20,040 nucleotides of DNA from Marinilabiliales bacterium. GTDB taxonomy: Bacteria > Bacteroidota > Bacteroidia > Bacteroidales > F082. Where the stretch lies: contig PKSW01000222.1 of NCBI GenBank assembly GCA_002869465.1, forward strand, positions 1 to 20,040, in the 5' to 3' direction. Below are positions 1 to 6,829 of the stretch, one piece after another (the stretch's first letter is position 1; each line of letters begins with the position of its first letter). The notes under the pieces were generated by a model. It was not told the origin of the DNA. It searched no databases and saw nothing but the letters and a program-made list of their open reading frames with translations. The position numbers were made by a program, and so were the translations under genes.

Positions 1-518
1 GTGATGTGAACTCTTGTACTGCCATGCTGCTTGGACCTGTGTTGGATCCGTTGAGGTCATCAAGTATTTTGAAAAACCTGGGAACACTCCACATCAGGAT
101 GCAGAAACATAGCGACAATGCCGCCTACCTGGCTGAGAAATTTGAAGAAATAGGCTTGAAATATATCTATCCGGGAAATCCGGATCATCCGCAGTATGAA
201 TTATTCACTATGATCATGAATGAAGATTTTGGCTATGGAGGTATGATCGCGATTGATGTGGAAACTGCAGAAAGAGCAGCGCCATTCATGGAGTTGATGC
301 AGGAAAAGGGAGTTGGCTATCATGCCGTAAGCCTGGGATATTTTAAAACTCTATTTTCCAATTCAGGCAAAAGCACCAGTTCAGAAGTACCTGAAGAGAT
401 TCAGAAGGAGATGGGCTTATCACCAGGTTTGATCAGGTTTTCTGTTGGATTGGATCACGATATTGAAAATACCTTTGAGGTTATCAAATCTTGCCTCAAA
501 GAATTAAAATATATATAA
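1..518 (+). CDS. Cys/Met-metabolism PLP-dependent enzyme (trans-sulfuration family), C-terminal part
   Basis: This is the C-terminal ~170 residues of a fold-type I PLP enzyme. The frame is open to the window edge (first complete codon at 3), so the GTG at 6 is not the true start. The opening NSCTAMLLGPVLDP matches the segment that follows the active-site lysine region in Cys/Met enzymes. The C-terminal half carries the family pattern around SLGYFKTLFSNSGKSTSSE and ends with GLIRFSVGLDHDIENTF, the region that binds the substrate carboxylate and closes the small domain. Family members include methionine gamma-lyase, cystathionine gamma-synthase and cystathionine lyase. The lysine-bearing N-terminal part is outside the window, so substrate and reaction cannot be assigned. 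The esterase gene begins 18 bp downstream on the same strand and may be co-transcribed. Family assignment is firm; specific activity is not. Confidence 0.85.
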   Translation, partial: DVNSCTAMLLGPVLDPLRSSSILKNLGTLHIRMQKHSDNAAYLAEKFEEIGLKYIYPGNPDHPQYELFTMIMNEDFGYGGMIAIDVETAERAAPFMELMQEKGVGYHAVSLGYFKTLFSNSGKSTSSEVPEEIQKEMGLSPGLIRFSVGLDHDIENTFEVIKSCLKELKYI

Positions 519-536
519 GTCCAATTCATTAAGTTT

Positions 537-1940
537 ATGAAAAACGTTTTTTTCGTATTTCTTTTAGCGTTCGTTTCTATGAATGGGCGACTTACAGCAC
601 AAGCAACCTTTATTCTTGAATCGATACCGGAATATACTCCTGCTGATGACTTTATCTATATGGCAGGCGATTTCAATGGCTGGAATCCAGGTGACGTGAA
701 CCACAAGCTGACAAAAAATGATGAGGGCCTTTGGGAAACCATTCTTGATGGCTTTCCGGATGGAATAACCCTCCAATTTAAATTTACTAGGGGCGATTGG
801 GGAACAGTTGAAAAAGGTCCGAATGGTGAAGAAATCGATAATCGCTCATTTACATTCGGAAATGGGGATACCGTAATGATTACGATCCACAACTGGGCTG
901 ATTTTGGTGGTGGTGGAAATTCTACGGCAGCAGAAAATGTATCTGTATTGGATGAAGATTTTTATATGCCACAACTGGAAAGGACAAGGCGCATTTGGCT
1001 TTATCTGCCACCGGATTATGACGAATCTGATGCTTATTACCCGGTGCTTTATATGCACGACGGACAAAACCTGTTCGATGAAATAACTTCTTTCGCCGGA
1101 GAATGGGAAGTGGACGAAAACCTGAATGAGCTGGCACAACAAGGATACCGAGTGCCTATCGTGGTCGGTATTGATAACGGTGGCGCTTATCGTATTGATG
1201 AACTGACGCCCTGGAATAATGACGATTATAATGCTGGAGGGCAAGGTGATGCTTACATAGATTTTATAGTTGAAACCTTAAAGCCATATGTAGACGAGAA
1301 TTATCGGACTTTGTCCGATAGAGACAATACAGGTATCATGGGAAGTTCGCTTGGAGGATTAATATCATGGTATGGTGCCTTAAAATTTCAAGCCGTATTC
1401 AGTAAATCTGGTATTTTTTCACCGGCATATTGGATTAATAATGACTCGATCTGGAATTATCTTCATCAAACTGGTCAGCAGGAAGAGATACGTTTTTATC
1501 AGAATATAGGAGAAAACGAAGGCGAACAACATATTGCGAAGATGCAAATGATGGAAGATAGTTTGCAACGGGCAGGATTTGAGCAGCTTACTTCAAAAGT
1601 TATTGAAAACGGCGAACACAATGAGCAAACCTGGAGGGATGATTTCGCTTCCGCTTATCTTTGGCTTTTTGCTTCTTTCGCTAATCATGTTTCTGAGAAT
1701 GCGGCGTTTCAGCCATTATATATTTATCAGAACCCAGTGAAAGCCAATCTTTATATTCAAGATTTTGAATTGAAAACTGAGGATTCGATTAAAATATACA
1801 ATATCAGTGGAATTTTGATTAGTGAAGTTTCAGGACAATCAGGTAATACTTTAAATATTTTTTTTTTAAAAAAGGGTAGCTATATTTTGAAGGTAAAAAC
1901 CAACGATGCGACCTTCCTTGCAAAGTTTATTAAGCTTTAA
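537..1940 (+). CDS. Secreted esterase with N-terminal starch-binding-like domain and T9SS type A sorting domain
   Basis: This 467-residue protein has four visible parts. A signal peptide covers residues 1 to about 22. A CBM20/CBM48-like beta-sandwich at about 24-120 contains YMAGDFNGWNP and a second block GPNGEEIDNRSF. An esterase-D/enterochelin-esterase-type alpha/beta hydrolase spans about 140-380, with YLPPDYD, the HDGQN block (174-178), the nucleophile elbow GSSLGG (Ser271) and a probable catalytic His361 in GEHNE. A C-terminal type A sorting domain covers about 393-467; it begins YQNPV where YPNP is usual. By family knowledge it would be exported by Sec and then T9SS, and would cleave ester bonds on a bound glycan or a similar substrate; the substrate is unknown. 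A run of 10 T and 6 A lies inside the sorting domain (1858-1873). The gene ends tail-to-tail with the next one, overlapping it by 11 bp. Confidence 0.9.
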   Translation: MKNVFFVFLLAFVSMNGRLTAQATFILESIPEYTPADDFIYMAGDFNGWNPGDVNHKLTKNDEGLWETILDGFPDGITLQFKFTRGDWGTVEKGPNGEEIDNRSFTFGNGDTVMITIHNWADFGGGGNSTAAENVSVLDEDFYMPQLERTRRIWLYLPPDYDESDAYYPVLYMHDGQNLFDEITSFAGEWEVDENLNELAQQGYRVPIVVGIDNGGAYRIDELTPWNNDDYNAGGQGDAYIDFIVETLKPYVDENYRTLSDRDNTGIMGSSLGGLISWYGALKFQAVFSKSGIFSPAYWINNDSIWNYLHQTGQQEEIRFYQNIGENEGEQHIAKMQMMEDSLQRAGFEQLTSKVIENGEHNEQTWRDDFASAYLWLFASFANHVSENAAFQPLYIYQNPVKANLYIQDFELKTEDSIKIYNISGILISEVSGQSGNTLNIFFLKKGSYILKVKTNDATFLAKFIKL

Positions 1941-2472
1941 CACCTTTTTCGCCTACAAAGTGGTCATCTGTATCGGCGAATAATACATTAAAACTGGTCA
2001 GGCTACCGTATATCCTGGTAATGTATTGCTGGATCGCTACCTTTTCATCATCATCCAGGCCTTTGGAAGCGTTAACTTTTTGTTCCATTACCCGGAGCCT
2101 GTCGCGCAACATGACAATTTTATGAAAGAAGGTATCAATGGGTATTTCTTTGCTCTGGAGGTCGGACCTTCCGGGTACCAATACCATTTTTCCACCTTTC
2201 CATTTATCACCTATCTGCACAATTTCCTGAATGTCGCTGATGGAGGTTAACAGCTTTCGGAATACTTTTTCTACTTTTTGAAAACTCAATAAATCTTCTT
2301 CAGTACTTCGATAATCCAGTACTTTCAGTTTGTCAAAAGAGCGGGCTATTGATTTCACTCCGAAATCTAAAAAGGTAATCTCGTAATTGTCGTTGTAAAC
2401 CTGTATTACAACGCCTTTGCCAAATTCCGGGTGTTCCACCCGCGATCCGATACCAAGAGCAAGTTCTTCCAT
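1930..2472 (-). CDS. Small protein with N-terminal UvrD/PcrA-type tudor-like domain
   Basis: This 180-residue protein has no signal peptide or membrane segment. Residues 8-52 (GSRVEHPEFGKGVVIQVYN, then ITFLDFGVKSIARSFDKLKVL) resemble the tudor-like fold at the C terminus of UvrD/PcrA helicases, which contacts RNA polymerase; the CarD/TRCF interaction fold is a related alternative. No helicase motif is present. The remaining ~120 residues are charged and look helical, with no recognised motif. The start codon is 1 bp after the coaE stop, so it is the last gene of the coaE transcript and probably translationally coupled. Its 3' end overlaps the convergent esterase gene. A role in RNA polymerase or nucleic-acid binding is inference from the fold only. 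Confidence 0.75.
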   Translation of the reverse strand: MEELALGIGSRVEHPEFGKGVVIQVYNDNYEITFLDFGVKSIARSFDKLKVLDYRSTEEDLLSFQKVEKVFRKLLTSISDIQEIVQIGDKWKGGKMVLVPGRSDLQSKEIPIDTFFHKIVMLRDRLRVMEQKVNASKGLDDDEKVAIQQYITRIYGSLTSFNVLFADTDDHFVGEKGVKA

Positions 2473-2473
2473 T

Positions 2474-3061
2474 TTAAATATGTATGATTTGTTTGTGAAT
2501 TTGCATTACCTGTGGAATTATAAATTGATCTCCATCATTAAAAATAATGAAATCAGCTTTTTTGTTTTTTTTATCATCGGTCCACTGATTTTTCGCCCGT
2601 GCCTGAAATTGCCGTTCTGTAATACCATCTCTCTGCATTACACGATTCATCCTTATTTTTTCAGATGCTGTAACATTGATGATCAAATCGTAATGGTGTT
2701 CAAGGTGATTTTCAAAAACGATGGCAGCTTCATGGATGGTATACTTTTGTTCCTTGTTTTGTGCCAGCCAATCGTTATATCTTTTAAAAACCAGTGGGTG
2801 GATGATCTGATTGATCTGTTGCAATGATTGGGGATCGTTAAAAATCAATTTAGCCAGTTGCTTAAAGTCCACATCATCATCTGCATCAAATACATCTTTT
2901 CCAAAAAGATCAAGAATGATTTGTTTGACATCTGCATCTTTGTAAAGCAGTTTGGCCTCCGCATCAGCATGGAATACTGGTATGCCCAATACAGAAAATA
3001 GATGGGCTACGGTGCTTTTTCCGCTTCCGAAATTTCCCGTTAATGCAACTTTTATCATCAT
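2474..3061 (-). CDS. coaE: Dephospho-CoA kinase
   Basis: CoaE catalyses the last step of coenzyme A synthesis, ATP-dependent phosphorylation of the 3'-OH of dephospho-CoA, in the cytoplasm. The protein is 195 residues, normal for the family. The P-loop GNFGSGKST is at residues 9-17, followed by VLGIPVFHADAEAK, the conserved region with the catalytic aspartate. Later come HPLVF, the AAIVFEN strand, and NRVMQRDG, typical of the lid region. The frame is open further upstream to 3100, but I chose the ATG at 3061 because it overlaps the ybbR stop as ATGA (3061-3058), a coupling arrangement, and puts the P-loop at the usual distance from the N terminus. The next ATG, at 3058, is equally possible. 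Part of the conserved yajC-ybbR-coaE gene order. Confidence 0.95.
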   Translation of the reverse strand: MMIKVALTGNFGSGKSTVAHLFSVLGIPVFHADAEAKLLYKDADVKQIILDLFGKDVFDADDDVDFKQLAKLIFNDPQSLQQINQIIHPLVFKRYNDWLAQNKEQKYTIHEAAIVFENHLEHHYDLIINVTASEKIRMNRVMQRDGITERQFQARAKNQWTDDKKNKKADFIIFNDGDQFIIPQVMQIHKQIIHI

Positions 3062-3993
3062 TTTATGATTAAAAATTCCACATCGGCAGGCGCGATCCAC
3101 TCATCCCTGATAAAATCAGGTTTTTGCACCAATCGTAAATGTAATCGTTTAGCTAGATTCAGGTCAAGAAGATCTGTTTCAGGAACGACTTTGAATTGGT
3201 TGGCCTGGATATTTGAAAAATCTTTTTGCGCCACTTTAAAATAAACACTTACGTTCGCAGGGAAAGTCCTGATATTTTCCTGTACGGCCGAAACATCAAT
3301 GGCTGTTTCAACGAAGGATTCAGTGAAACGTTCAACTCTTAATTGGACGTTTACTTCTTTGGGTTCGAAATTCAGCAAGTCGGGTAGGGGATTGTATAGT
3401 TGTACATCAATAGATTTGTCTTCATGTACCATCGATAATTTTAGCATTTCAGTATATACATATTCCATGGTGTCGAGCACTGAAAGCGGACCAAATACGG
3501 ATACCGTTTTTGGACTTATTATTTCGCTTTCGTATAGATCAAATTGATCCTTAAATGCAATTTGCAAACGGCCTTTTACAACAATTTCTTTCACATGCAG
3601 ATCATTTAATACAAATTGGAGTGAATTTTTTGAAATGTAGATGTCCGTTTCGTTAATGTTCATGTAATTGGCCATTTCCTGTATGATGAGCCCCGTGTTG
3701 ATATAGTACTCATCATTCTTCATGTTGTTGATCTGGAATTCTTTAAGGTCAAGGGTTTGTTTTTTAAGGTTTTCAGTAACATTCAATTTCAAAATATCGA
3801 AGCCCCTGGCCGTAAATCCAATTATAAATGAAGTGTCAATGATCTTTGTAAGTCTTTTTTCGACCGGAATATTTTTGTAAGCTACTTTTACATTATAAGT
3901 AACATCATAGGTGTCAGCTAATTTGATCAGCAGCCAGAAGAAAGCCGCGATGACAATGCAAAGCAGGAATATAAAATTATCGCTTCGTTTCAT
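3058..3993 (-). CDS. YbbR-like domain protein, membrane anchored
   Basis: This 311-residue protein has one N-terminal transmembrane segment (about residues 6-24, FIFLLCIVIAAFFWLLIKL). The remainder is predicted extracytoplasmic beta-structure, as in YbbR-repeat proteins. Typical YbbR features are VTYNVKVAYKNIPVEKRLTK just after the anchor and a second repeat containing ISPKTVSVFGPLSVLDTM. In Firmicutes YbbR (CdaR) regulates the diadenylate cyclase CdaA; in Bacteroidota the gene usually sits between yajC and coaE and its role is unsettled. The frame also offers an ATG at 4059, but that codon abuts the U-run of an intrinsic terminator (4060-4096), and its extra 22 residues (basic, no homology seen) would precede the anchor. 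I therefore prefer MKRSDNF at 3993. The stop overlaps the coaE start. Confidence 0.88.
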   Translation of the reverse strand: MKRSDNFIFLLCIVIAAFFWLLIKLADTYDVTYNVKVAYKNIPVEKRLTKIIDTSFIIGFTARGFDILKLNVTENLKKQTLDLKEFQINNMKNDEYYINTGLIIQEMANYMNINETDIYISKNSLQFVLNDLHVKEIVVKGRLQIAFKDQFDLYESEIISPKTVSVFGPLSVLDTMEYVYTEMLKLSMVHEDKSIDVQLYNPLPDLLNFEPKEVNVQLRVERFTESFVETAIDVSAVQENIRTFPANVSVYFKVAQKDFSNIQANQFKVVPETDLLDLNLAKRLHLRLVQKPDFIRDEWIAPADVEFLIIK

Positions 3994-4059
3994 ATTCCGG
4001 GTTGGGATAAGCAATCGCCTGTGATCAGGCCGCTGATATGGTTTATTCGTTTTTTGCAT

Positions 4060-4096
4060 AAAAAAAACCGGAGCATAAAATTAATGAATACTCCGG
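4060..4096 (-). terminator. Intrinsic terminator between yajC and ybbR
   Basis: Read on the minus strand, CCGGAG (4096-4091) pairs with CTCCGG (4073-4068) across a 17-nt AT-rich loop and is followed directly by seven to eight U (4067-4060). It is positioned to end transcripts coming through yajC. It argues against the ybbR start at 4059 and implies that ybbR-coaE has partial read-through or its own promoter; I could not find a clear one. Confidence 0.8.
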
Positions 4097-4121
4097 AATA
4101 TTGATCTTTGTTGTAAAATCT

Positions 4122-4439
4122 TTATTTGGTTTGTGCTATTTGTGTGTTATCCATCACAATGGCACTTTTCTCAACCGTAAGTTTCAATTGGTTGCCAACA
4201 TCCAGCACTACTGTTGTTTCTTTTACTTCAAGTATTTTTCCGTGCACCCCGCCAATGGTGACTACTTTGTCGCCTTTTTTCAGGGCTTCACGAAATTTCC
4301 GCTGTTCTTTGGTTTTCTTGGTTTGTGGCCTGATAAAGAAAAAGTAAAAAACAACCAATATTAAAAATAATGGCAATAATGATGTCCATGAGCTTCCGCC
4401 CTCGCCTCCCATTTGTAACAGGATAAATAAATTTTCCAT
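4122..4439 (-). CDS. yajC: Preprotein translocase subunit YajC
   Basis: YajC is the small accessory subunit of the SecDF-YajC complex, which associates with SecYEG during protein export. The protein is 105 residues, a usual length. It has one hydrophobic segment at about residues 18-37 (SLLPLFLILVVFYFFFIRPQ) ending in the hallmark FFxIRPQxKK, then a charged stretch KKTKEQRKFREALKKGDKVV and the conserved VTIGGVHGKILEV motif. It starts 17 bp after the DUF1573 gene stop, so the two are probably co-transcribed. An intrinsic terminator follows its stop codon. Confidence 0.96.
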   Translation of the reverse strand: MENLFILLQMGGEGGSSWTSLLPLFLILVVFYFFFIRPQTKKTKEQRKFREALKKGDKVVTIGGVHGKILEVKETTVVLDVGNQLKLTVEKSAIVMDNTQIAQTK

Positions 4440-4456
4440 AGTATTTTATAAATATA

Positions 4457-4915
4457 TTATTGATTTTCAGGTAACACTACATTGGCTTTAATACGGAGCA
4501 TGGTATTGTTCGGCTCCGTATTGGCCAATACGGTGATTGTTTTATTTTGAATGCCTTTCCTGCGATGTGTGTCAAAAGTAACTTCCACTTCACCTCCTTT
4601 GCCGGGCTCAATCAGATCTTTGGGATATTTTCCAACGGTACATCCGCAACTGGTACTTACCTTGCTAATCAGCAGATTAGAACCACCCGTGTTGTGAAAA
4701 ACAAAGTTATATGTAACTTTCTCCCCCTGTATCACATCACCAAAATCATGGTTCACCGCCTCAAATGTAATTACAGGTGCTGTTCCCAGCTCAGCGTGCT
4801 CAACCGCACTTTTAGTGTTCTTTACTACATCGGTTGAAACTTTTTTATTGTTGTTTTCGCATGACATCAACGCCAATGCAAACATGAATGTAAATAAGAT
4901 GGTATAATTTTTCAT
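4457..4915 (-). CDS. DUF1573 lipoprotein
   Basis: This 152-residue protein has a lipoprotein signal peptide with lipobox LMSC (Cys19) followed by a charged, Asn-rich linker (ENNNKK). A DUF1573 domain fills the rest, starting at about ITFEAVNHDFGDVIQGEKV. The family's hallmark cysteine block STSCGCT and VTFDTHRRKG are both clear. DUF1573 proteins have an Ig-like (ASH/MSP-type) fold and are abundant in Bacteroidota envelopes; their function is not established. I chose the ATG at 4915 over one at 4978 because it begins the signal peptide directly. The gene lies 13 bp after the upstream T9SS protein and 17 bp before yajC, so it is probably part of one transcript. Confidence 0.9.
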   Translation of the reverse strand: MKNYTILFTFMFALALMSCENNNKKVSTDVVKNTKSAVEHAELGTAPVITFEAVNHDFGDVIQGEKVTYNFVFHNTGGSNLLISKVSTSCGCTVGKYPKDLIEPGKGGEVEVTFDTHRRKGIQNKTITVLANTEPNNTMLRIKANVVLPENQ

Positions 4916-4928
4916 TTTATATAGATTT

Positions 4929-6167
4929 TTATCTTCCGCTGCCAAAAATAGTAACTGATCCTTTATAAACAAAATCATTATCAGGATTCGAATATCCCTG
5001 GCACTTTAATACATAGAAATACACCCCATCAGGCAAGTTACCTCCGTCCCAGTCATTTTTATAATTGCCTGATTCGTAAACAACCCGTCCCCACCTGTTA
5101 AAAACTACGAGTTGGGAACTTTCATAATATTTTGCCAGTACATCATAATTATCATATTCGGCTCTTTCTTCTGTGCCACCGCTATTTTGGTTTTCAGTGA
5201 TTATGAAATAATCATTAATTCCATCGCCATTAGGTGTAAACACATTGGGTATAAATAAGTTTACCAACTTTACCAGCACATCTTTAACGTAAGTTGTGTC
5301 GCAGCCCTGCTGGTTATAAACTGTTAAAGAGGCGTAATAAGTTGTGTCCCTGGTAATAGGATTTCCATAGGCATGAACAGGTGCATATTGAGATGTGGAA
5401 ATATCATCAAGACATTGAGGATAATTTGCACTTCCTTCCACACAATCACCAAAATTCCAATAATGATTGGAAACCTGTATGGAATCTTCCGAAAGATTTA
5501 CAAATGAAAATGTTACATAAGGATTTTCGATGAACGCCGTATCGGGATCTGAATTAACTTCGATTATAGGGTTGGGATAAGCATCTGTTCTAATGGTATC
5601 CCATGCTGGACAACCATAATCATCCCTGACTTCAATCGCGTATTTCTGGTGGGCTTTAAGGCTATTCACAATAGATGAATCATTTGGATCAATTTGGAAA
5701 TAAGCAACGTCTTGCCAGTAGTAATGATATTCGTCGGGTTCAAACTCTCCCGTTGCAATGGCTTTTACAACAGCCGTGTTTCCATTTGGTTCGTCACCAT
5801 TAGTACAGGTTAATTGAAATTGTACAAAATCAATTTCAATAGGCGTGTGGCAGCTTACTTCAAAAGGTGCGCTTGTACATTCTTCCTGGGTAGCATTATC
5901 AGTTATTGTAAGCGTAAAATTTGCAGTTTCAGTTATGTTTGTAATCAGTTTATAGCTGTTTCCCTGGATCAGTTCGCCATTTTTTTCCCATGTATATGTG
6001 CAGTTGCTATACTCAAAAGCAGTTAATTCAAAATCAACATTGGGGCAAACAGGCATGGCTTGCGAAATACTGATGTCACAGTTTAATTGTGCATTTAACT
6101 TATTGCCTGATAAAAGCAATAAAAAGAATACCAAAAAAAATGGAAGAAATACCTTGAAATCCTTCAT
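4929..6167 (-). CDS. Secreted PKD-like surface protein with T9SS type B (gliding-motility C-terminal) sorting domain
   Basis: The protein is 412 residues with a clear signal peptide (residues 1 to about 26, ending NKLNA before QLNC). Two Ig/PKD-like beta domains with many cysteines follow; the second contains FVNLSEDS and HYWNFGD, the typical PKD strand. A type B (CHU_C) sorting domain occupies the last ~90 residues: IPNVFTPNGDGINDYF, LVVFNRWGRVVYES, DWDGGNLPDGVYFYV and a final VYKGSVTIFG. No catalytic domain is visible, so it is probably an adhesin or structural surface protein. The start at 6167 is chosen because it opens the signal peptide; the frame is open upstream to 6296, overlapping the previous gene. 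A promoter-like TACTTTTG sits at 6212-6219, giving a ~40-nt leader. Confidence 0.9.
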   Translation of the reverse strand: MKDFKVFLPFFLVFFLLLLSGNKLNAQLNCDISISQAMPVCPNVDFELTAFEYSNCTYTWEKNGELIQGNSYKLITNITETANFTLTITDNATQEECTSAPFEVSCHTPIEIDFVQFQLTCTNGDEPNGNTAVVKAIATGEFEPDEYHYYWQDVAYFQIDPNDSSIVNSLKAHQKYAIEVRDDYGCPAWDTIRTDAYPNPIIEVNSDPDTAFIENPYVTFSFVNLSEDSIQVSNHYWNFGDCVEGSANYPQCLDDISTSQYAPVHAYGNPITRDTTYYASLTVYNQQGCDTTYVKDVLVKLVNLFIPNVFTPNGDGINDYFIITENQNSGGTEERAEYDNYDVLAKYYESSQLVVFNRWGRVVYESGNYKNDWDGGNLPDGVYFYVLKCQGYSNPDNDFVYKGSVTIFGSGR

Positions 6168-6211
6168 TATCAAAAACAAAATGTGATTTGTTGAAGTTGA
6201 AAAAAACATGG

Positions 6212-6219
6212 CAAAAGTA
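6212..6219 (-). promoter_or_regulatory. Candidate -7 element for the T9SS type B protein gene
   Basis: On the minus strand the sequence reads TACTTTTG followed by CC, matching the Bacteroidota -7 consensus TAnnTTTG. No good TTG is found at the -33 spacing. It lies 45 bp before the start codon at 6167, beyond the stop of the CoA-binding gene. Confidence 0.5.
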
Positions 6220-6259
6220 TAAATAAATCCCGTAATGATAATAAGAACTTCATTTGCGC

Positions 6260-6637
6260 TTAAAAAGTATTCGTATCCAGTAAAATCAATGTGCAATATT
6301 CCACCACCTGGATATTATTCTTTACAGCGAGTTCAAAAAATTCAGGATTCTCCGTACCAGGGTTGAAAATGATCCGCTTTGGTTTTAAACTTGTTATATA
6401 TGGGTAATATTGTGGTTGGTTCTTCGGGCCGAGGTAGAGGGTTACCGTGTGAATATCTTCAAAATCAGGAGTTCCGGTCTGGATATCCACATCCATTACC
6501 TTTCCTTTTTTCAAACCGACCGAAACAACCGGGTGCCCGTATTCCCGAAGCTTTATGATGGCCCTGTTGGCAAATCTTTCGGGCTTAACACTTCCGCCCA
6601 TTACAAGTGTCTTTTTCTTTTCGTTGTCTTCTCGCAT
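6260..6637 (-). CDS. CoA-binding domain protein (YccU-like)
   Basis: This 125-residue, single-domain protein has a Rossmann-type CoA-binding fold (CoA_binding_2 family). Visible family features are KKTLVMGGSVKPERFANRAI, the nucleotide-binding loop, then LREYGHPVVSVGLKKG, VTLYLGPKNQPQYYPYI and the closing IIFNPGTENPEF and VVEYCTLILL. Members resemble the CoA-binding part of succinyl-CoA synthetase; their cellular role is unclear. I chose the ATG at 6637 because the frame upstream to 6679 adds only a non-homologous leader. A weak -7-like TATTTTCG is at 6664-6657 on this strand. It is the first gene of the leftward run and is divergent from clpB. Confidence 0.87.
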   Translation of the reverse strand: MREDNEKKKTLVMGGSVKPERFANRAIIKLREYGHPVVSVGLKKGKVMDVDIQTGTPDFEDIHTVTLYLGPKNQPQYYPYITSLKPKRIIFNPGTENPEFFELAVKNNIQVVEYCTLILLDTNTF

Positions 6638-6829
6638 AAAATGAAAAAATATATCGCGAAAATAAAACATTAATTGCATCAGATGTCATTTATCACATAA
6701 TCTCCGTAACGCCTTAAAAATCAAGACAAAATGACAGTTATTTTAAAAAATCACTGACAATAATTCCTGAAACACACTCTTTTTTGCTGTGGTCGGTTTT
6801 TTGAGAACGTCTTTTTAAAAAGATAAATC
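6638..6829. promoter_or_regulatory. clpB upstream region with repeated TGACA motifs and a palindrome
   Basis: No TAnnTTTG housekeeping -7 element is seen upstream of clpB. The region instead contains GACAAAATGACAG (6725-6737) and a second TGACA at 6755-6759, and a perfect 14-bp palindrome TCTTTTTAAAAAGA at 6810-6823, ending 6 bp before the start codon. Stress-specific control is an inference from clpB biology and the missing housekeeping element. Confidence 0.35.

Noticed and set aside
2417..2827. 136-codon open frame antisense to coaE
   Set aside because: Overlaps coaE completely; hydrophobic composition is a by-product of the opposite strand.
6760..6810. Sigma-54 promoter (TGGCAC-N5-TTGC) upstream of clpB
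   Set aside because: A TTGC is present, but the bases at the -24 position do not match.
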